DNA of 64,000 bases from Pyricularia pennisetigena. Its lineage: Eukaryota; Ascomycota; Sordariomycetes; Magnaporthales; Pyriculariaceae. The stretch is taken from NCBI RefSeq assembly GCF_004337985.1, contig NC_043740.1, positions 4,339,030-4,403,029 on the forward strand, given 5' to 3'. The first letter of the stretch is position 1, and every line of letters starts with the position of its first letter. Position numbers and translations under genes: made by a program. Below the pieces are notes generated by a model, which ran no database searches, was not told the origin of the DNA, and worked only from the letters and a program-made list of their open reading frames with translations. Of this stretch, positions 47,231-60,539 are shown in pieces.

Positions 47231-50200
47231 ACAATATATATATAATTTATTAACCAGTTAATAGGGTAGCCAATGGCGACCAAAAGGAGTAATTAATATA
47301 TCCCAGTTAAATTAAAAGTATTTATTTTTAATTTGTTTGTATTTAAAACCGATTTCGTTATCGGTACTTAGACCGTCGATAGGTAAAATATTTTAAAAAA
47401 GGCGCAAATCTTTCACAGCAATTTAAATCGCGTCCGAATTAAAAAATAACCAGTTTAAGGATAATTTTTGGTTAAAATGGAAAATTGCGCATAATATGCC
47501 GAAAAAACCGTTAGGATTTTTTCGCGGGCGTCCTCGAAAATTTCCTTTTTTGCGCGGTTTATATTAGCAAATCGATCGGCGATAATGGATTGGGTTTATA
47601 TAAATTTAAAGAAATTGTTTTATTAATCGTCGTTAAAAGATTTGGGATAAAGTTCGGTAATTTTAATTTTGGGTTTAATAAGAACGGGACGATGGAACCG
47701 CTTTTCGTCGTATAAATTGTTAAAAATACTTTTAAATATTAATAAATCCAATAGGTGCATTTAAATTTAATTTGCACGTTTTTTTTCTTTTTCAGCCGTC
47801 CGACCTTAATGGGTTTGAAACGGGACCAAATATCGATAACAAATATGATTATCGTTTTATTGTAATAAACGCGGTTAAAACCAGACAAATTGGCGACGTT
47901 AATGGTTTAATCGGTTCGCCAACGGGTAACCAAACGATATTAAAATTATATTAAATATAAATTATTCAAAACGATAACGTTGTTGGCGATAATTATATAA
48001 TCGGCCATAATAAATAAGGTGGAGGATTATTCGATATTAAATTTAAAGGGGTTGCGGTAATTTCCACTAAAATCGTTAAGATTTTCCTTATTTTTAATAA
48101 AGATTTTTCCCTGCCGGCGAAAAATAAAATAAAGGAAATAATAGCAAATTTTAAACCAATCGTCGATATAATAACCGTTATATATATATAATCCAAAATT
48201 AGCGGTTTTAAATTTTAAATCGCCGTTTTTAAAGTTAAGTCCGGTGGTTATTATCCGCAGGTAAATTAATATTGTGGCGAAAATTGTGGGAATTATAACC
48301 GGTTTAAATTTGTTTGGGAATATTTTTAACCCGGGGAGGTTAATGTCGCTTTAGCGGATAAAGGGTGGGATAGGGGATAAACGACGCCGATTTGCCAAAT
48401 TATCGAAAATGGGTTTGGTACCCCTGTCGTTAAATATTTTCGGTACGGAGGCCAAAGTTTTTTACCAAACGGGTATTTTATTATTTTTAATTTATTTACC
48501 GGGATTATTTGCCTTAAAATAAGTTAAAAACCCAAATACGCCGGCGATTAAAAATAACTTAACTAATAATTAAAATTATACCCGTTATTATAAAATATAT
48601 AAAAGGGTGAAAACCAAATTGTAATAATTATTATATTATAGCAGTAATTATTTGGTATTACCGCAGAAAACTGTAATAATTATTACAATATAATAAATAG
48701 CAGGATATATTAGTGTAAATATTATAATAATTATCGTAGTCCAATAAAAGGAAATATTAACCTGTTATATTAATATATTATATTAAAACATTTATCGTTT
48801 CGTAAATAAATACGACCATTACCTCGTTTATATTCGACGAATTAATGTTAAAATAATATATTAAAATTTGGTTATTAACGCGTATTTTTGTTACGGCGAC
48901 GCCAGCAACGGATTAAAAACGTTTAGGGGTTTGGGCGATTGGGGTTTCGTTCGTATTACGGAAAATATTATTTCCGCGACCGAATTAAACGGGCGGGTTG
49001 GTATTATTATTAATTTTAAAGCAGTTAATATAATTTAAATGGGGTATAATGCGAACCATTTTAGCAATATTTGTATTTCCTACCCTGCGCCAAATTAAAA
49101 TGGGTATCGCCGATACGGATTGGTTTTTACCCAATTGAAAATCCTTTTATAACCAAACGGGTAAACGATTTAAAAAATCCGTATTTTTGTACGATAAGAA
49201 ATAATATTCGGATTATATAAAATTTATTGGTCCATTATTTGGCGTTAAATTAGGTTTGGGTTACGTCCGCGATACCGAAATAAGGTTAGTTTTAATTGTC
49301 CGAACGGTGGTGGTTTTATAAATACGGGGTGCGGGCGGCCTATTTAATAGCGCGGGTGCCGGGTTAATAATAATTTTCGGTTATAATGCAGGGGGCCGGT
49401 TTTTGGCGTTTTTTGGTGGCGGGGATAATACGTTGGTAAATAATTTAAAAAATGCTAAAGGAATTTATAATTGGCGGTTATCCAAATCCGGGGCAGGTTT
49501 GTTATAATTATTATTTATATTAATATTATTATCGCTTTTATTAGCGGACGCGGGGGTAGGTTAATTATCGTTTTCGTTTATATAGGTATCGTCGTTATTA
49601 TAATCGACGGGGGCGGGGGTAGGTTCGTTATCGCCGGCGTTTATATCGGTATTATATTTATCCTTATAAACGGGGGCGGGGATAGATTTATAATCGCCGG
49701 AATCCATATCGGTATTATTTTAATTATTATTATTATTATTAGGAATAAAAGGAAAATTCAAAGGGATTCCGGTTACATCCGAATAATTTTATAATATAAA
49801 ACGGTCCAACCGAGCAAAATTTAATTCCAAAATAATTGCAATATCCGCGTCGTGTTTTTCCAAATTTTTAAAGTACTGGTTTATTTTTTTTATCCGCGCT
49901 TTTTTTTGTGGTATGGTTATTAGGCTAATAAGAAACTTAATATTATTAGGTATATATCCCAACGTACATTTGGTGGTAATTTGGGCGGAGGTTTTGCTTT
50001 TTTGGCGTTTTTTGGGAATTATAATAATAAAAAACGTAATTGTGACAGTTGTTACGGTTTTTGGCGAATTAAAGCAATTATTATAATTATTATTAAAATA
50101 AAATTAATTAATTTGCCCCGGACCTAACCGGGTGGGGGGTATTTTTGCGATATAGGGGCGCTAATTATAATTTATTTTCGTTATAATTGGGTTAATGTTT

Positions 50201-50836
50201 GTTTGGGTGGGTAAAATATAAATTGTTTTATCCAATTAAAAATGTTTTAATCAAATTTCCTAACGAATGTGTTTGCAGTATTTGCTAAGGTAATTTTGCG
50301 ATTATAACAATTATTACGTTTATTAGTTAAAAGTTGAACGCTAATTTAATCGTTACAATCTTTTATTAATTATTATAAAAAAATCTGGTGGCCGGGAAAA
50401 AGGTTTTTATTGTAAAAAAAAAAAGAAAAGTTAATAAAAATAAAAAAAAGGTATTTATAATTGGGTTTACGTATGGGGTTTTCTGCTAGTAAAATAAAAT
50501 TAAAATGGAAACGCCAAACTTTCCGGAATTTAACCGTAACAATTATTACAATTCGTAATATTAAACCCTTTTATTTTTAATCGGGGCGCCGTTACGCCGT
50601 ACCAGCTTATATATAATCCAAACTTTTAATTTACGTAATAATTGGTATTATTTAATATTTGGTCGTTTTATATAAACCGTTAATTGGGGATTTTGGTATT
50701 TAACAAATATATACTTTACGCTATTTAATCCTCCCCCCCTGGTTAATCCAATTCGGCGTCGTTTTTTTATCGTTCGACCCTTTTGTAATCCAGGGTACTT
50801 TATTTCATTTAATTAGGATTTAACCTTAATCGCCCT

Positions 50837-51291
50837 TGTTACGATCAAGGTATCGGGTAACCTGTTCTTAGGGTAAAATACAGTGGGTTGAAGCAACTAA
50901 GCGTCTTAACTGGGTAACTGGGGTTCTCAATAACTGGGGTAAAGTTATAATCGTTTTCAAGTAAGTATTAAGGTTAACTAGAGTTTAATTGCTGCTAAAC
51001 AATCCTAAAATCGAATTTATTTACATGGTAATGAACGTGCCTTATATAAACTATGTTCCGAATGTAATTTCCCTTAATCTGTCACAAATCGCAGAAATTA
51101 TTTTGCCTAATTTGTTGTAATTTTTTAAAAATTATTAAAATCACCTTTTTGGCGATTACGTGGCGTTACGTAATTTCTCCCTTAGGTAATCGATGTTTTA
51201 TTGTCGGCGATTTCTTTAGGCGAATGTCGTTAGGAGGGGTGTAACCCCGCCTGGCCTTATTGGTACCGACCCATCTTATTTGGTCGTAATA
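50837..51291 (-). repeat. 3' LTR of the chromovirus
   Basis: 455 bp. Similar along its length to 57634-58088, with transitions only; the inner end reads TCGTAATA in place of TCGTAACA. Confidence 0.93.
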
Positions 51292-51433
51292 TTAGGTTTC
51301 CCTTTCCTTGGCCAAATCCTTTTGGCTTTTAAATAGTTTATATTCCCTTAATTTTTGTTTTTGTTTCCATATTCCTTCCTTGCTAACCTTTTTACGCCAT
51401 ATTTAATCGCGTAACCAAATTAAAATCTGGTCG

Positions 51434-52139
51434 TTCGTCGACAGAACGTCGCCACGCTTTCCTTTTTTCCCTATTGTCGACCGATATTGTCGAAATACCT
51501 TCCTGCAATCCCTATTATGTTAAAGGCGTAGCATTTTGTCAGGTATTTCCGCAGGACTTTGCTCGTTGTGTGGAATGCGTTCGTTCCAACCGTTTTGGTT
51601 ACGACGTATTGGGTTTGTCCGCTGTTTAAATCCGTTATATTGGTCGCCAGCATTCGAAGCTGGATACGGAGGTTAAAACGCTTAAAAAGCAGATTTACGC
51701 GCAGCAGGCGAAATTGCTTCGTTTGCGAAAGCAAAAAAAACTGTGGTTTAAAAAAATGATGCGAGCTATATTTCGCGGGATTAATAATTTGGAGGAATTG
51801 GATCGCGTGGAACGTGAGGAGGTAAAGCAGAAAAAGCGGCGGCGATCGTCCGAAATCCTTCCTAAAATGTCATTCGAATCGCTTTTTCCGGATTCCAATT
51901 TTGTTTGGGATTCGACCTTCCCGATGGGTTTTCTAAATCCTTTTTTGTTGGATAAGATAAATGTTTTTGCGCAGCATTTGGTCGGTGAATTGCTTTTATC
52001 CGTATGTTTTGGTTTGTTAGTGTGTGTTAATCGTTTTTTTGTAAGCTCGTTTGGTGGTATAGTTTCGAATCCTGGCCGATCCTTAGCTTTTGGGAATAGT
52101 AGGTGGTGCTTTTTTAGGTCGTCCTTTTTTTTTGGTTAA
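51434..52139 (+). pseudogene. Antisense coiled-coil ORF between chromodomain and 3' LTR
   Basis: On the strand opposite to gag-pol, reading across a frame change near 51715: 'FARCVECVRSNRFGYDVLGLS' (a Cys-containing stretch), then a predicted coiled coil 'SKLDTEVKTLKKQIYAQQAK', 'LLRLRKQKKLWFKKMMR' and 'INNLEELDRVEREEVKQ'. The pattern (C..C motif, 'LRLRKQ' heptads, 'LEELE..E') resembles a protein type I recall as common and repetitive in fungal genomes, which would fit an accessory antisense gene of gypsy elements. Function unknown. Confidence 0.5.
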
Positions 52140-52179
52140 TTTGCTCGTAAATCCAGTTCCTGGTAATATTAACGGAATG

Positions 52180-55100
52180 GTTTTTAGCAATTTTGGAAGT
52201 GGTTAAAGGGTTCCCAAATGTTTTTTTCGTGTCCGTAATTTTCCCATTTAATAAGGTATTTTGTTTTACCGTGGTTACGTTTGTGGTCCAGTATTCGTTC
52301 GACGTTATATGTTTTTTCCTCGTCGATTTCGATTGTTTTTTATGTATTGGTGCCGGGTGGTGCTGGTTCCAATAATAATACGTGGAACGTTGGGTGGATT
52401 TTTATAATTCCTGGTAATAATAATTTGTAATTAGTTTCGCTGATTTTTTTATCGACTTTAAAAAGTCCAAGCTTTTTGTAATCAAATTTGCTATTTGGTC
52501 GTTATATTTTAATATTGCGTCGAATAAAGTAAACGCTATTTCCCTCCTGGAAGGATAATCCTTTTATCCGATGTTGGTTGGCGTATTTGGTCATTTTTTT
52601 TCGTACGAATTCCAATTCCTGTTGGAGTTTTCGGTGGAGTTTTCGTAATTCGTTTGCTTGTTTATCGGTTCGTGGGGCCGTAATCGTGGTTTTTGGTTTT
52701 CCATATACCGTAGGGTTAAATCCGTAATTGGTATAAAACGGGGTTATTTTGGTATTTTTATTTTTTAAATTGTTGTATGCGAATTGTGCTGTAGGTAATA
52801 ACCGTACCCAATTGTCCTGTTTATGGTTTATATAGCATTTTAAGTATTATTCCAATATTTGGTTTGCTCGTTTTATTTGTCCATTTGTCTGTGGGTGGAA
52901 TGTTGTAAATAATTTGTAATCGGTTCCTAGCTATTCCATTAGAAATTTCCAGAATTTTGATGTAAAAAATTTATTTTTGTCCGTAATAATGTTTTTTGGA
53001 AGTCCGTAATTGCTGACAATTATTCGTAGGAATGTGTAGGCGATTTTTTCGGCGTTGCTACTTTCCTTATAAGGTAGGAAGTAGGCGTATTTAATAAATT
53101 TGTCCATTATAATTAATATGCTATCGTATTTAATTTTAGTAAGTGGTTTTTCGGAAGGTGGTAATTTGACGATAAAATCCATTGTAATGGTCTGCCAGGC
53201 CTTGTTAGGGGTTGGTAAAAGCTGTAAAAACCCGTAAGGTTTATGTTTGGCGGATTTGCTTTTTGCGCAAAATTCGCAGTTTTTAATGGTTTTTCGTACT
53301 TTTTATCGTATTCCTTTGAAATTATAGTGCTGTTTTAACCGTTTCCATGTTTTGGAAATCCTTTGGTATCCGTAAGCTTTGTTTTCGTAAATTTTCCGTA
53401 TTTCTTTTGGTGTAATTACCGTATTGGTCGTTATAAGACTTCGGTGAGCTGGTAAAAGGTTTCCGTTATCGTTTACCGTAAGGATTTTCCGTGTTTCCTC
53501 GGGTACTATGTTTTTATAATTTGGTCTTTTGTTAAAGGCGTCGGCCTTACCATTTTTTGTTCCTTTTCGGTAAATAATTTTAAAATGGAATTTTGATAGG
53601 AATTTTGCCTATTTAATTTATCGTTTGTTCAACATTTTGCTGGTGGTAAAATGGGTTAGGTTTTTATGGTCCGTATAAATTAATATTTCGTATTTAATTC
53701 CGGATAATTGTAGTTTCCATTTTTCAAATGCTCGGATAATAGCTATAAATTTTTCATCGTGGATTTGGTAATTAAATTTTGGTTTATGTAATTTTTGTGA
53801 AAAAAAGGCGTAAAAGTGCAGGCGTCCTTTTTCGTTTCGTTGGTTAAATTATCCTCCGATTGCGTAGTCGGATGCGTCGGTTTCGATTTCGAAAGGTTTC
53901 GTTGGGTCTGGTATTTTAAGGATCGGTTTTTGTGTTATTGCATTTCGTAGCTGTTCGAAAGTTTGCTGTATTTGTTCCGTCCATTGGAATTTTAGGTTTT
54001 TTTTGGTTATATTGGTCAATGGGGTGGCGATCGCGCCGTAACTTTTAATGAATTTTTTGTAAAAATTTACGAATCCAAGGAATGCCCGAACGTTTTTTAC
54101 GTTTTATGGTTAGGGCTATTCCCTTACTGTTTGGACTTTTAATTTTTCCATCCTAATTTTTCCAGGGGCGATAATATATCCTAAAAAGTTGATTTGTTTG
54201 CTGTGAAAAATGCATTTTTCGGGTTTAATTAAAAGCTTAGCGTTTTATAGCTTTTGTAAAACTGTGTGGACGTGTTTTTTGTGTTTTTCCAACGTTTTGG
54301 AAAAAATAAGGATATTGTCCAGGTAAATAACGATAAAAATGTTTAAACATTCCCTAAAAACGTGGTTAATTATGGTTTAAAAGGTTGCGGGGGCGTTGGT
54401 AAAACCGAAAGGTATTACCAGGTATTCGTAATGTTTTCGTTTGGTGCGAAATGCTGTTTTCCATTCCTCGCTTTCCTTTATGCGGATTAAATTGTATATT
54501 CCTTTAAGGTTTAATATCGTAAACCATTATATTTAGTAAAATATATTTCGAAATTTTCCTATTAATGGGAGCGGGTAACAATTTTTTATTATAATATCGT
54601 TTAATTGTTTGTAATCCACGCATAATCGTAATTTTCCGTTCTTTTTTGGTACGAAAAGGATTGGGTATCCTACTGGTAATATCGATGGTTTAATATAGTT
54701 TTTTTTAAGGTTTTCCGCGAAATACTCGTTTAAAGCCTCCATTTGTGTCGGATTTAAACCGTATATTTTGTGGAATTTTGGTTGGGTTTCTTTTTTTAAT
54801 GGTATTTCGTGGTCGAACGGACTGTATTCGGGTAATCCTATTTCGAGTTTTTGGCTAAACAGTCGTGTATAATTTTGGTATTTTTCTGGAATTTTGCCGT
54901 TTTTGGTCTGTTTTTTCGTAGTTTATATTATGTAATTGGATCGGTTTTAGCCTGTAAATAATCGCTTTTTTTCCGATATTGGTTCCGGGGTTGGTCGTCC
55001 TCCCTGTAGGTACGCCATTTGTTTTATTTGGTCCTTCCGTGCCCTATATTTCCTATATAAACCCTGTTATGCTAGAAGTCGTTCAGTGATTAAATGTTTT

Positions 55101-55440
55101 TCCCATTAAATTTGGCCTGTAGTCCAATTTATCCGGGGGTTGCTCCTTTTAAACCAGGGAATTCCTAAAATCATGTTTTTATTCCCTATTTCCGTAATGT
55201 CCAAAATAATTTGTTCTTTTCGTCCATAGCTTTCCATTTAAAGGTATACGGTCTTTATTTCGATGGTGCCGTTCCCGTATAAAATTGCCTTTCCTTTTAC
55301 GGTTTATAGTCGATATAATTTTTCCTTTTATCGCCAAAATATTCGTCGTTTTTTCACGATTTTTGGAAAAATGTAATTACTTTATGCTCCGCTATTAAGG
55401 AACGCTCGTATAGGTTTTCCATTAAATCGTATATTTAAAA
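52180..55440 (-). pseudogene. Chromovirus Pol: protease, RT, RNase H, integrase, chromodomain
   Basis: Reading leftward with stops. Protease 'RAFLNSGAQSN'-like near 55375-55420 (active Asp now Asn). RT '[20 protein letters not shown]' near 54600-54690 and 'FIVIYLDNILIFS' near 54300-54345 (second catalytic Asp now Asn). RNase H/tether 'ETDASDYAIGG' near 53855-53890. Integrase zinc finger 'HYNFKGIR', then 'CEFCAKSKSAKHKPYGFLQL', near 53230-53340. Integrase core 'MDFIVKLPPSEKPLTKIKYD' from 53182 with 'IITDKNKFF' near 52970-52995 and 'TNGQIKRANQI' near 52860-52895. Chromodomain 'YNVERILDHK...GKTKYLIKWENYG' near 52200-52300. The chromodomain places it among chromoviruses. Asp-to-Asn changes are G-to-A transitions, as RIP gives. 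Confidence 0.85.
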
Positions 55441-56639
55441 ATATATGTTCGTATATTGCTTTCGTGGTTTGCGTGGCGTTTAGGGTTTTTTATTCCGTTT
55501 TTATTGCTGCCTTTTAATGCCCTATACCGTTTAACTGTCCTAATTTTTTGGCTTGCTGGACTCGCGTCGTGGGTCTTTATTCTTTTTATTTCGGGGCGTA
55601 TGGTTGTTTTTAACGTTAATTTTATTAAATCGGTGCCCTGTTGGTGCAAGCGTTTTTCGTGCGTTTGTGGGTATTTCGTTGTTTTTAACGTTAGGGTTCC
55701 ACACAATTTTGGTTATGGGTGCGGGTCCTGGTTGTCGTAATTTCGTTTCGTGCTATACCTGTGTTTTGGCTAATATGTGTATTTTGCAGATGTTTCGGGT
55801 ATATTCGTACTATGGGAATTGTTTTTAATTGTAATATACCATAGGGTAATCGTTACAAGGGGTAAAGATTACCGCTGGTTCGGTGTTAAATTTTATTTTA
55901 ATTTCCCAATTGGGTAATTTAATAATGGTGTATATTTCGTGGATACCTATTGTTTTGCGTCGTCGTGGAAAAAAATCGTGGACTATTTTTTTGTTAAAAT
56001 GCAGTCCGCAATTATTTCGAAAACATTTTGCCCAAAAGATTTTTATGTGTTTGGGATATTTAATATCCAAGGTTGGGTGGTTTCCGAAGGTTGGATCGAT
56101 TAATCCTGTAGGGTTTTGTATTTATATTCGAAATGGTATTCCGGGAAATTGCATTAATTGGTCGTTTCGGTATAAATCGATGAATTTCTTCTTATATACA
56201 TAGGGGTTGTTTTCCTTTGCTGCATTGTATGGGTTTGAAAATATAGTTTTTTTTTCGCTAGATTCGTTTTTTAACTCGTTATTAGATTCGTCCGTTGGGG
56301 CTTATTAAATTATCCGGATGCGGTGGGTTTGTCCCAATAGTTTTGGTTCTGATTTTTTTAAAGTATTTAATTCCGTAAATTCGGGTAGTTTGGCGTTTTA
56401 CCTGCGTAATTGTACCGGTGGTTTGGTTTTAATAGGTACACGGTTTTTTACTGCTAAAATCCGAATGTTTTTAAGTTTTTGTAAATACTATCCTGCGTCC
56501 ATTTTTGCGTTATTGTGGATTATGTAATTATCGTCGTAATATATGGTCCAGTTTTTTAAATTGTGTTAATCCGGTGGTGTCTGTTAATGGGTGGTGGTAT
56601 TTAATCTTCGTGGTTTTTTGGAATCGGGGTGTAAATCCG

Positions 56640-57440
56640 GAATATTTTGGGGATAAAATTTGGTTATATGTCCTGGTTTTTCGCATTTAAAACATTTACC
56701 ACTTTTGGGATTTTTACGCGGTTTTTTATATTGGGTCGCGTTAAAGTCCATAGGTCCGCTGTATATTCCGTAGGAAATACTGTACTGGCGAAACGGTTTG
56801 GGGTATTGGTATTTGCGTCCCGTATTGGTTTATCGCAAAGTTGGCCCCCATACGCTACGTTTTTCGCGTCGTTCCAGTTTCCGTTCGTAAAATCGGTTAT
56901 CGATTTTAATTATTAGCTTTACGTATTCGGTTAGGGTATCGGGTCGTTTTTTTTTAATAAATTCGTTTTTAATTTTTTTTTTAAATCCCGCATAAAAGCG
57001 TGCTATTAGGGTTTCGGGGCCCCATAATAGCTTGGCGGTAATTTGTCGAAATTTACTGGCATATTTGGATGCCGATTTGGTTTGGGTAAGGCGTACCAAT
57101 TTACGCTTAACCGTGCGTTCCTCGTTTGGGTTACCGAATGCTCCCCTAAAATATTTTTCGAAATTCTCGTAATCGTCGAAAATGCGGTTAGTTTTAATTT
57201 TACGGTTTTTTTCCTTATCGTGGTCCAAATAGTTTCGTAGGATTGGTTCGAACCAAGTAAACGTATCGCCCCTTAGTAGCGAGGTTGCGTAGGTAACTTT
57301 TTTTGCGTTATTATCGAAATTGTTTTCGTTAAAATGAAGGTAAGCCCGGGTTCCCGTAAGGAATCCTTGCAGGGTACCTGAGGTATTATTATAGGGTAAT
57401 GGTAAAAGGTATTTAATATAGTTTTTATTGGTTTAATTAA
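56640..57440 (-). pseudogene. Chromovirus Gag with zinc knuckle
   Basis: Leftward: 'LQGFLTGTRAYLHFNENNFD', 'KVTYATSLLRGDTFTWFEPI', then the 132-residue open part 57228-56830 ('FRGAFGNPNEERTVKRKL' and on), and a zinc knuckle 'CFKCEKPGHITKFY' near 56655-56700 whose last Cys is now Tyr. A typical Ty3/gypsy Gag. The stretch 55441-56639 between knuckle and protease is coding-like but without a motif I can name. Confidence 0.8.
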
Positions 57441-57633
57441 TTTGTTCGGTTATTCGTTCCTGGAATTGTCGATTTTTTGTTTAAAACGTCGCGACTATTT
57501 GACGCAAGGCGTTAGCGCTGGCCGGAGCGTTAATGGTAAAAGGGGTTTGAGGGGTGGTTTTGTTGGAAAACATTATTTCGGCGATACTGTTCGGTATGCT
57601 TTAAGGCAAAATATTGAACAGGAGCAATTAAAA

Positions 57634-58088
57634 TATTACGATTAAAGTATCGGGTAACCTGTTTTTAGGGTAAAATACAGTGGGTTAAAGCAATTGAGCG
57701 TTTTAATTGGGTAATTGGGGTTTTTAATAATTGGGGTGAAGTTATAATCGTTTTTAAGTAAGTATTAAGGTTAATTAAAGTTTAATTGCTGCTAAGCAAT
57801 CCTAAAATCGAATTTATTTATATAATAATAAGCGTGCCTTATATAAATTATGTTCCGAATGTGATTTCCCTTAATCTGTCACAGATTGCAGAAATTATTT
57901 TGCCTAATCTGTTGTGATCTTTTAAAGATTATTGAGATTACCTTTTTGGCGATTACGTGGCGTTACGTGACTTTTCCCTTAGGTAATCGATGTTTTGTTG
58001 TCGGCGATTTCTTTGGGCGAGTGTCGTTAGGAGGGGTGTGACCCCGCCTGGCCTCATTGGTACCGACCCATCTTGTCTGGTCGTAACA
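57634..58088 (-). repeat. 5' LTR of the chromovirus
   Basis: 455 bp; its right end TCGTAACA is intact and its left end reads TATTACG for TGTTACG. I could not recognise a conventional tRNA primer site inside it. Confidence 0.93.
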
Positions 58089-58093
58089 GCCCT

Positions 58094-60457
58094 TTAATTT
58101 TTGGGTTATAAATTTATAAACGTTCCTATATTGGATATTTTTACAACCGTTAACGTTAACCAGTATTTTAACCTATGGTTATAATACCGTTTAATTCGTT
58201 CGTCGGCGTTTATTAGTTTATTTTCCCGAACAATTGTTAATTATATCCATCGTTTCCTAAAATACCACCGTTTTTCAATTCCGCCGCCTTTTTTTTTATT
58301 ATTTGTGCAAATAGGAAACGTGATTTCGTATCCTATTTACGTATATTATTGGGAGTTAAGCAACGAAATAATCGTTATATTATTCAAATTATTTAATTAA
58401 TTGTAAATTTGGAATATTTTCCAGCAAATTGTTTTTCGTCCATTCCCGGTTATAAAAATGGACGAGTTTTTTAACGATATTAAAAATTATTGGTTTGGGT
58501 AACATTAGCTGGGATAATAGGTCGTATAACCGCCGCGGGTTTGGGAAAAGGATAATTATTATAAAATGGGTACCCTATTTGTCCAGCTATTTAAATATAT
58601 AACCTTTTTTGGAATTTTTCCTGGGTATTTTAATTGGCTGCTTTTTAGGAGGTAATACGGGTAAAACTCCAATTTAATACACGTAAACGTTGCAATAGTT
58701 TTTAGGTTAATTTATTGTAAAAAATGGATTCGTTTCCTATATAAAATCCAATATAATTCGTCGAAAACATTTAACGTTGGCGAAAATTTGCATATTTAGC
58801 GTTTCCTTTTTTAATTTTTTCCTATTTATTATTTTTTATTGCGTCCAATAAAGCGGAACGCGAGGTTTAAATATATCCAAAAAACCGGTTTATAATAATT
58901 CCGACGTTTTTACCCGGTTATTATCGTTTAAATTAAATTTAACGATACGTGGAAGGTTAATAGGGAATAACCGCGTTTATAAATACATTAAAAAATTTGA
59001 ATGGGTAATTTGTAAATTTTTAACGTTTTTTCGTAATATTACGGGTTATTTGGTTAATTTGGTTAATAATTTTAATTTGGTTGGTTTGTATTTAACGATG
59101 GACCCCTGCGTATCGAAATATTAATAAGGCGCAAAAAAATATGCGGTTTTTTTACGGTTGGGCCCGCGTGCGGTTCGTCCGAACCTTTACCACAGGTTTA
59201 CGGGGTCGTTTAATATTAACGGGCCGTATTGCATTATACGTTCCATATTAAATATATCCATACCTATACCCAAAAATAAAATGGAAAATATAATGCGAAT
59301 TTTAAAATCCGGTTTGGAAAATTTTGCGTAAATTTTAATTTTATCGATTTTAAATATAAATATATTATACCGGATAATTATATCGGTTGCGTTTCGTTTA
59401 GTAAATTTCCTAAATACGAAATTTTTTATTAGGAATTGGCGTATTTGGATAAAGCGGTTTTTGGCGTTTATATATATAATAATTTTAGGAATACGGGTGG
59501 CGGATAATGGTATAGCATTTTTTATTAGGAATAGGAGGCGCTAATAATCGTTAATAAAGGTTTTACGTTCCAAATATTATATTATAATCGTAATTTCGGG
59601 TCGGTCGAAAGGCGTTTTAACAAAACGTATTATCCTTTTATAATACAATTAGTCGAAAACGTAGGTTTTAGTTTTTGCTGTAAAAATTACGGTATACCCG
59701 AATATAGGTACGGTTATTGGTATAATTGCCCGGACCAAACGTAATATGGAAAACGATTCCTTAAAATCCTTCCATTGTAAAATTATATAAATTTTATTAA
59801 TAATGAACAAAACGATACGTTGGTGGAATATAGGGTTTCGAAAAAATTTAAGGAATCGGTAATTGGTAATTTATTCCGGGTTTAAAAAAATGTGCGTATA
59901 TTTACAAACGGTTTACGGGCTCCAAAAAGGGTTATATTAAATAAAATTAATTTTGGTAATAAAAACCGCATATTTATATTTACGTTTAAAATGGATTGGT
60001 CGATTAATTTAGGGTTCGCGGCGGGATAACGTTATATATTGCGTAATTATTTTTACTTTAATTTATTTAATGGGATTATTTGGATAATGGTAATATTATT
60101 GCGAATAACCGAGGTAATTTGCAATATTATATTTTTCCCGTACCCGGTTATTGCCAGTAAAATAATAATTTTTTATATTATATAAAACCCGGTATATATA
60201 CTGTATTTGGTTATAATGTGGGATTCGTGTAAAAGTATTGGGGGGTTTGTGGAAATTTAAAAATTATATAGCAGTTAAGGAAACGAATTTATATTATAGG
60301 TTTAAATTACTAAAAACTTTGGTTTTGGCGTATAATTCCGGGAAAATGTGTACGTCGGAGGAGGTATTTGCCGCTACGTGTGCGGGATTAGGACCGCGAA
60401 ATATTGCGTCGATTTGGTGGGAAAGCGAAATATATATGGGCGTATTTCCGGATATTA
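58094..60457 (-). pseudogene. RecQ-like helicase, copy B, RIP-inactivated
   Basis: Reverse-strand counterpart of 10877-13160. It reads 'SGNTPIYISLSHQIDAIF' at the start (ATG decayed). It then gives 'QWKDFKESFSILRLVR' near 59740-59790, 'IFGYT..FTAKTK' near 59670-59700, 'RIIFSILFLGIGMDI' near 59265-59310, 'MERIMQYGPLILND' near 59200-59250, and 'RFGRTARG' followed by 'RKKTAYFFAPY' near 59130-59190. This copy preserves motifs V and VI better than copy A and is the best evidence for a RecQ-type enzyme. The last part of the gene may extend across the chromovirus insertion to about 50700. Confidence 0.65.
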
Positions 60458-60539
60458 TATATATATAATTTAATACGAATATATAAAAAGTTGCGGAAAT
60501 AATGGCTTTTTTTAATAGGTGGATATATAACGTATTATA

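Larger units (their letters stand above)
43080..50018 (-). pseudogene. SNF2-like ATPase, copy B, RIP-inactivated, with solo LTR insertion
   Basis: Reverse-strand counterpart of 14044-20330. Landmarks: 'KKRQKSKTSAQ' at the start near 50015; Asp/Pro repeats at about 49505-49700; the 32-bp minisatellite at 47109-47230; a region equal to the copy A 17120-17400 lobe near 46640-46920; the motif V/VI region near 44110-44320; and 'KKGVALINPFLKKYLTLPNVFV' near 43205-43275. A solo copia LTR (44342-44982) interrupts the C-lobe. 42735-43079, between this gene and the DUF6589-like gene, holds nothing recognisable. Ends approximate. Confidence 0.55.
50837..58088 (-). mobile_element. Chromovirus (Ty3/gypsy) retrotransposon, complete, TSD GCCCT
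   Basis: Two 455-bp LTRs (50837-51291 and 57634-58088) with TGTTACGA/TCGTAACA termini. Each LTR has one end changed by a CA-to-TA type mutation. The 5-bp duplication GCCCT is perfect (50832-50836 and 58089-58093). The reverse strand codes Gag, protease, RT, RNase H, integrase and chromodomain in order. It is inserted in the spacer next to the RecQ-like gene of copy B. Length 7252 bp. Confidence 0.95.

Noticed and set aside
55456..56916. Forward-strand open frames rich in Phe, Trp and Cys
   Set aside because: They are opposite to the chromovirus gag-pol genes and have no motif; Gag and protease signals are on the reverse strand.
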